From Erythrobacter sp. (GTDB lineage: Bacteria; Pseudomonadota; Alphaproteobacteria; Sphingomonadales; Sphingomonadaceae): a stretch of DNA of 43,575 nt. The first letter of the stretch is position 1; the number at the start of each line of letters is the position of its first letter. This document shows, one piece after another, positions 42,959-43,575 of the stretch. The DNA lies in NCBI GenBank assembly GCA_024642335.1, contig JAHEBH010000017.1, forward strand, positions 1-43,575, read 5' to 3'. The notes under the pieces were generated by a model. That model ran no database searches and was not told the DNA's origin. It saw only the letters and a program-made list of their open reading frames with translations. Both the position numbers and the translations under genes were made by a program.

Positions 42959-43559
42959 ACCGATCCTCTACAGCTTTCGCCGCTGCCCCTATGCCATGCG
43001 GGCACGGCTGGCGCTGGCGGTGAGCGGGGTGGAGCTGGAACACCGCGAAATCCTCCTGCGCGACAAGCCCGCCCACATGCTCGAAATCTCGCCCAAGGGG
43101 ACGGTACCGGTGCTGCTGCTTCCCGATGGCACGGTGCTGGAAGAAAGCCTCGACGTGATGCGCTGGGCGCTGGAACAGAACGACCCCGAAGGCTGGCTGA
43201 GGGGCACTGACGAGGCGCTGATCGCGGCCAATGACGGCCCGTTCAAACACCACCTCGACCGCTACAAATACGCCAACCGTCATGACGGCGCCGATCCGAT
43301 GCAACACCGCGCGGCATGCGAGGAGCATGTGCGCTTCCTCGATGCGCGGCTGGGCGAGCAGCCCTTCCTGTCAGGCATAACCCGCGGCTTCACTGACGCG
43401 GCAATCGCTCCCTTCGTCAGACAATTCGCCAATACCGACAAGCAGTGGTTCAAAACCCGCGACTGGCCTCAATTGCAGAAATGGCTGGCGAACTATCTCG
43501 CGTCCGAACTGTTCGAACAGATCATGCAAAAGCACGATCTCTGGCAGCCAGAGGAATAG
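42948..43559 (+). CDS. Glutathione S-transferase family protein
   Basis: 203 residues from ATG 42948, overlapping trhO by 11 bp, so translationally linked. The N-terminal thioredoxin-like domain starts [19 protein letters not shown] with a Cys in the active position (C-P-Y-A), and the cis-Pro is in [11 protein letters not shown] followed by [10 protein letters not shown] (glutathione gamma-glutamyl site). The C-terminal half is helical ([20 protein letters not shown]). The Cys active site suggests an Omega- or glutaredoxin-like thiol transferase rather than a conjugating enzyme. The substrate is unknown. Confidence 0.88.
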   Translation: MTAKPILYSFRRCPYAMRARLALAVSGVELEHREILLRDKPAHMLEISPKGTVPVLLLPDGTVLEESLDVMRWALEQNDPEGWLRGTDEALIAANDGPFKHHLDRYKYANRHDGADPMQHRAACEEHVRFLDARLGEQPFLSGITRGFTDAAIAPFVRQFANTDKQWFKTRDWPQLQKWLANYLASELFEQIMQKHDLWQPEE

Positions 43560-43575
43560 GCAAGTCCGAATGTCC

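Noticed and set aside
1-43575. CRISPR array, rRNA operon, insertion sequence or prophage
   Set aside because: I saw no regularly spaced repeats, rRNA motifs, transposase or phage genes; the repeats present are isolated palindromic elements.

Overview
The window is a gene-dense stretch of high-GC alphaproteobacterial chromosome. Gene content and order point to the Sphingomonadales, most likely Erythrobacteraceae. The pointers are a yfgM-like/bamB pair, an aa3-type cytochrome oxidase operon (ctaC-ctaD-ctaB-orf-ctaG-ctaE-DUF983-surf1) running into thrC, an argH-lptM-lysA operon, a rarD/pyrC convergent pair, host-attachment and DUF1499 proteins, and several families of GC-rich palindromic repeats. 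The genus is an inference from gene families; no 16S gene is present. Genes lie close together, many with ATGA, GTGA or TGATG overlaps, and no gene-free stretch exceeds 300 bases.

Layout. 1-4198 (minus): a bamB-like lipoprotein (cut by the window edge), its yfgM-like TPR partner, a family 4 glycosyltransferase and an alpha/beta hydrolase. 4270-8158 (plus): SelO, AstD and RarD. 8155-10792: pyrC, ygfZ and a GNAT acetyltransferase. 10864-11900 (minus): rplU-rpmA with a promoter, an unusual leader and a textbook terminator; L21 carries a long Ala/Lys tail. 11964-12470: a small lipoprotein. 12736-15136 (minus): folB, a degenerate SDR-like gene, moaA, moaD and moaE, joining folate and molybdopterin synthesis. 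15266-18403: a DUF1499 membrane protein, an RNA methyltransferase-like gene carrying an in-frame palindromic repeat, and thrC. 18552-24904 (minus): the cytochrome c oxidase operon. 25095-30496 (plus): pyrE, pdxJ, acpS, lepB, an AI-2E family permease, a DUF3089 hydrolase and ruvX. 30573-32604 (minus): a small operon of a 53-residue peptide and two unrecognised proteins, one cupin-like. 32707-36408 (minus): argH, lptM, lysA and a siroheme-synthase-like gene. 36401-37781 (plus): a TlpA-like lipoprotein and a Tat-exported intradiol dioxygenase. Then come tRNA-Val(UAC), a host-attachment protein, a winged-helix regulator with a LexA-type box on its promoter, purA, and finally an esterase, trhO and a glutathione S-transferase.

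Most of the window is housekeeping: pyrimidine, purine, PLP, lysine, arginine, threonine, folate, Moco and siroheme synthesis, respiration, secretion and translation. Points that stand out: (1) the peptide plus cupin-like plus helical-repeat operon at 30573-32604, which looks like an uncharacterised peptide-modification locus; (2) a 104-bp palindromic element translated inside a methyltransferase; (3) a GTTC-N7-GTTC box exactly over the -10 of a winged-helix regulator, suggesting an unrecognised SOS target; (4) the divergent argH and tlpA-like genes, whose TTG start codons share one 8-bp word; (5) repeat fragments forming the 3' ends of pdxJ and surf1.
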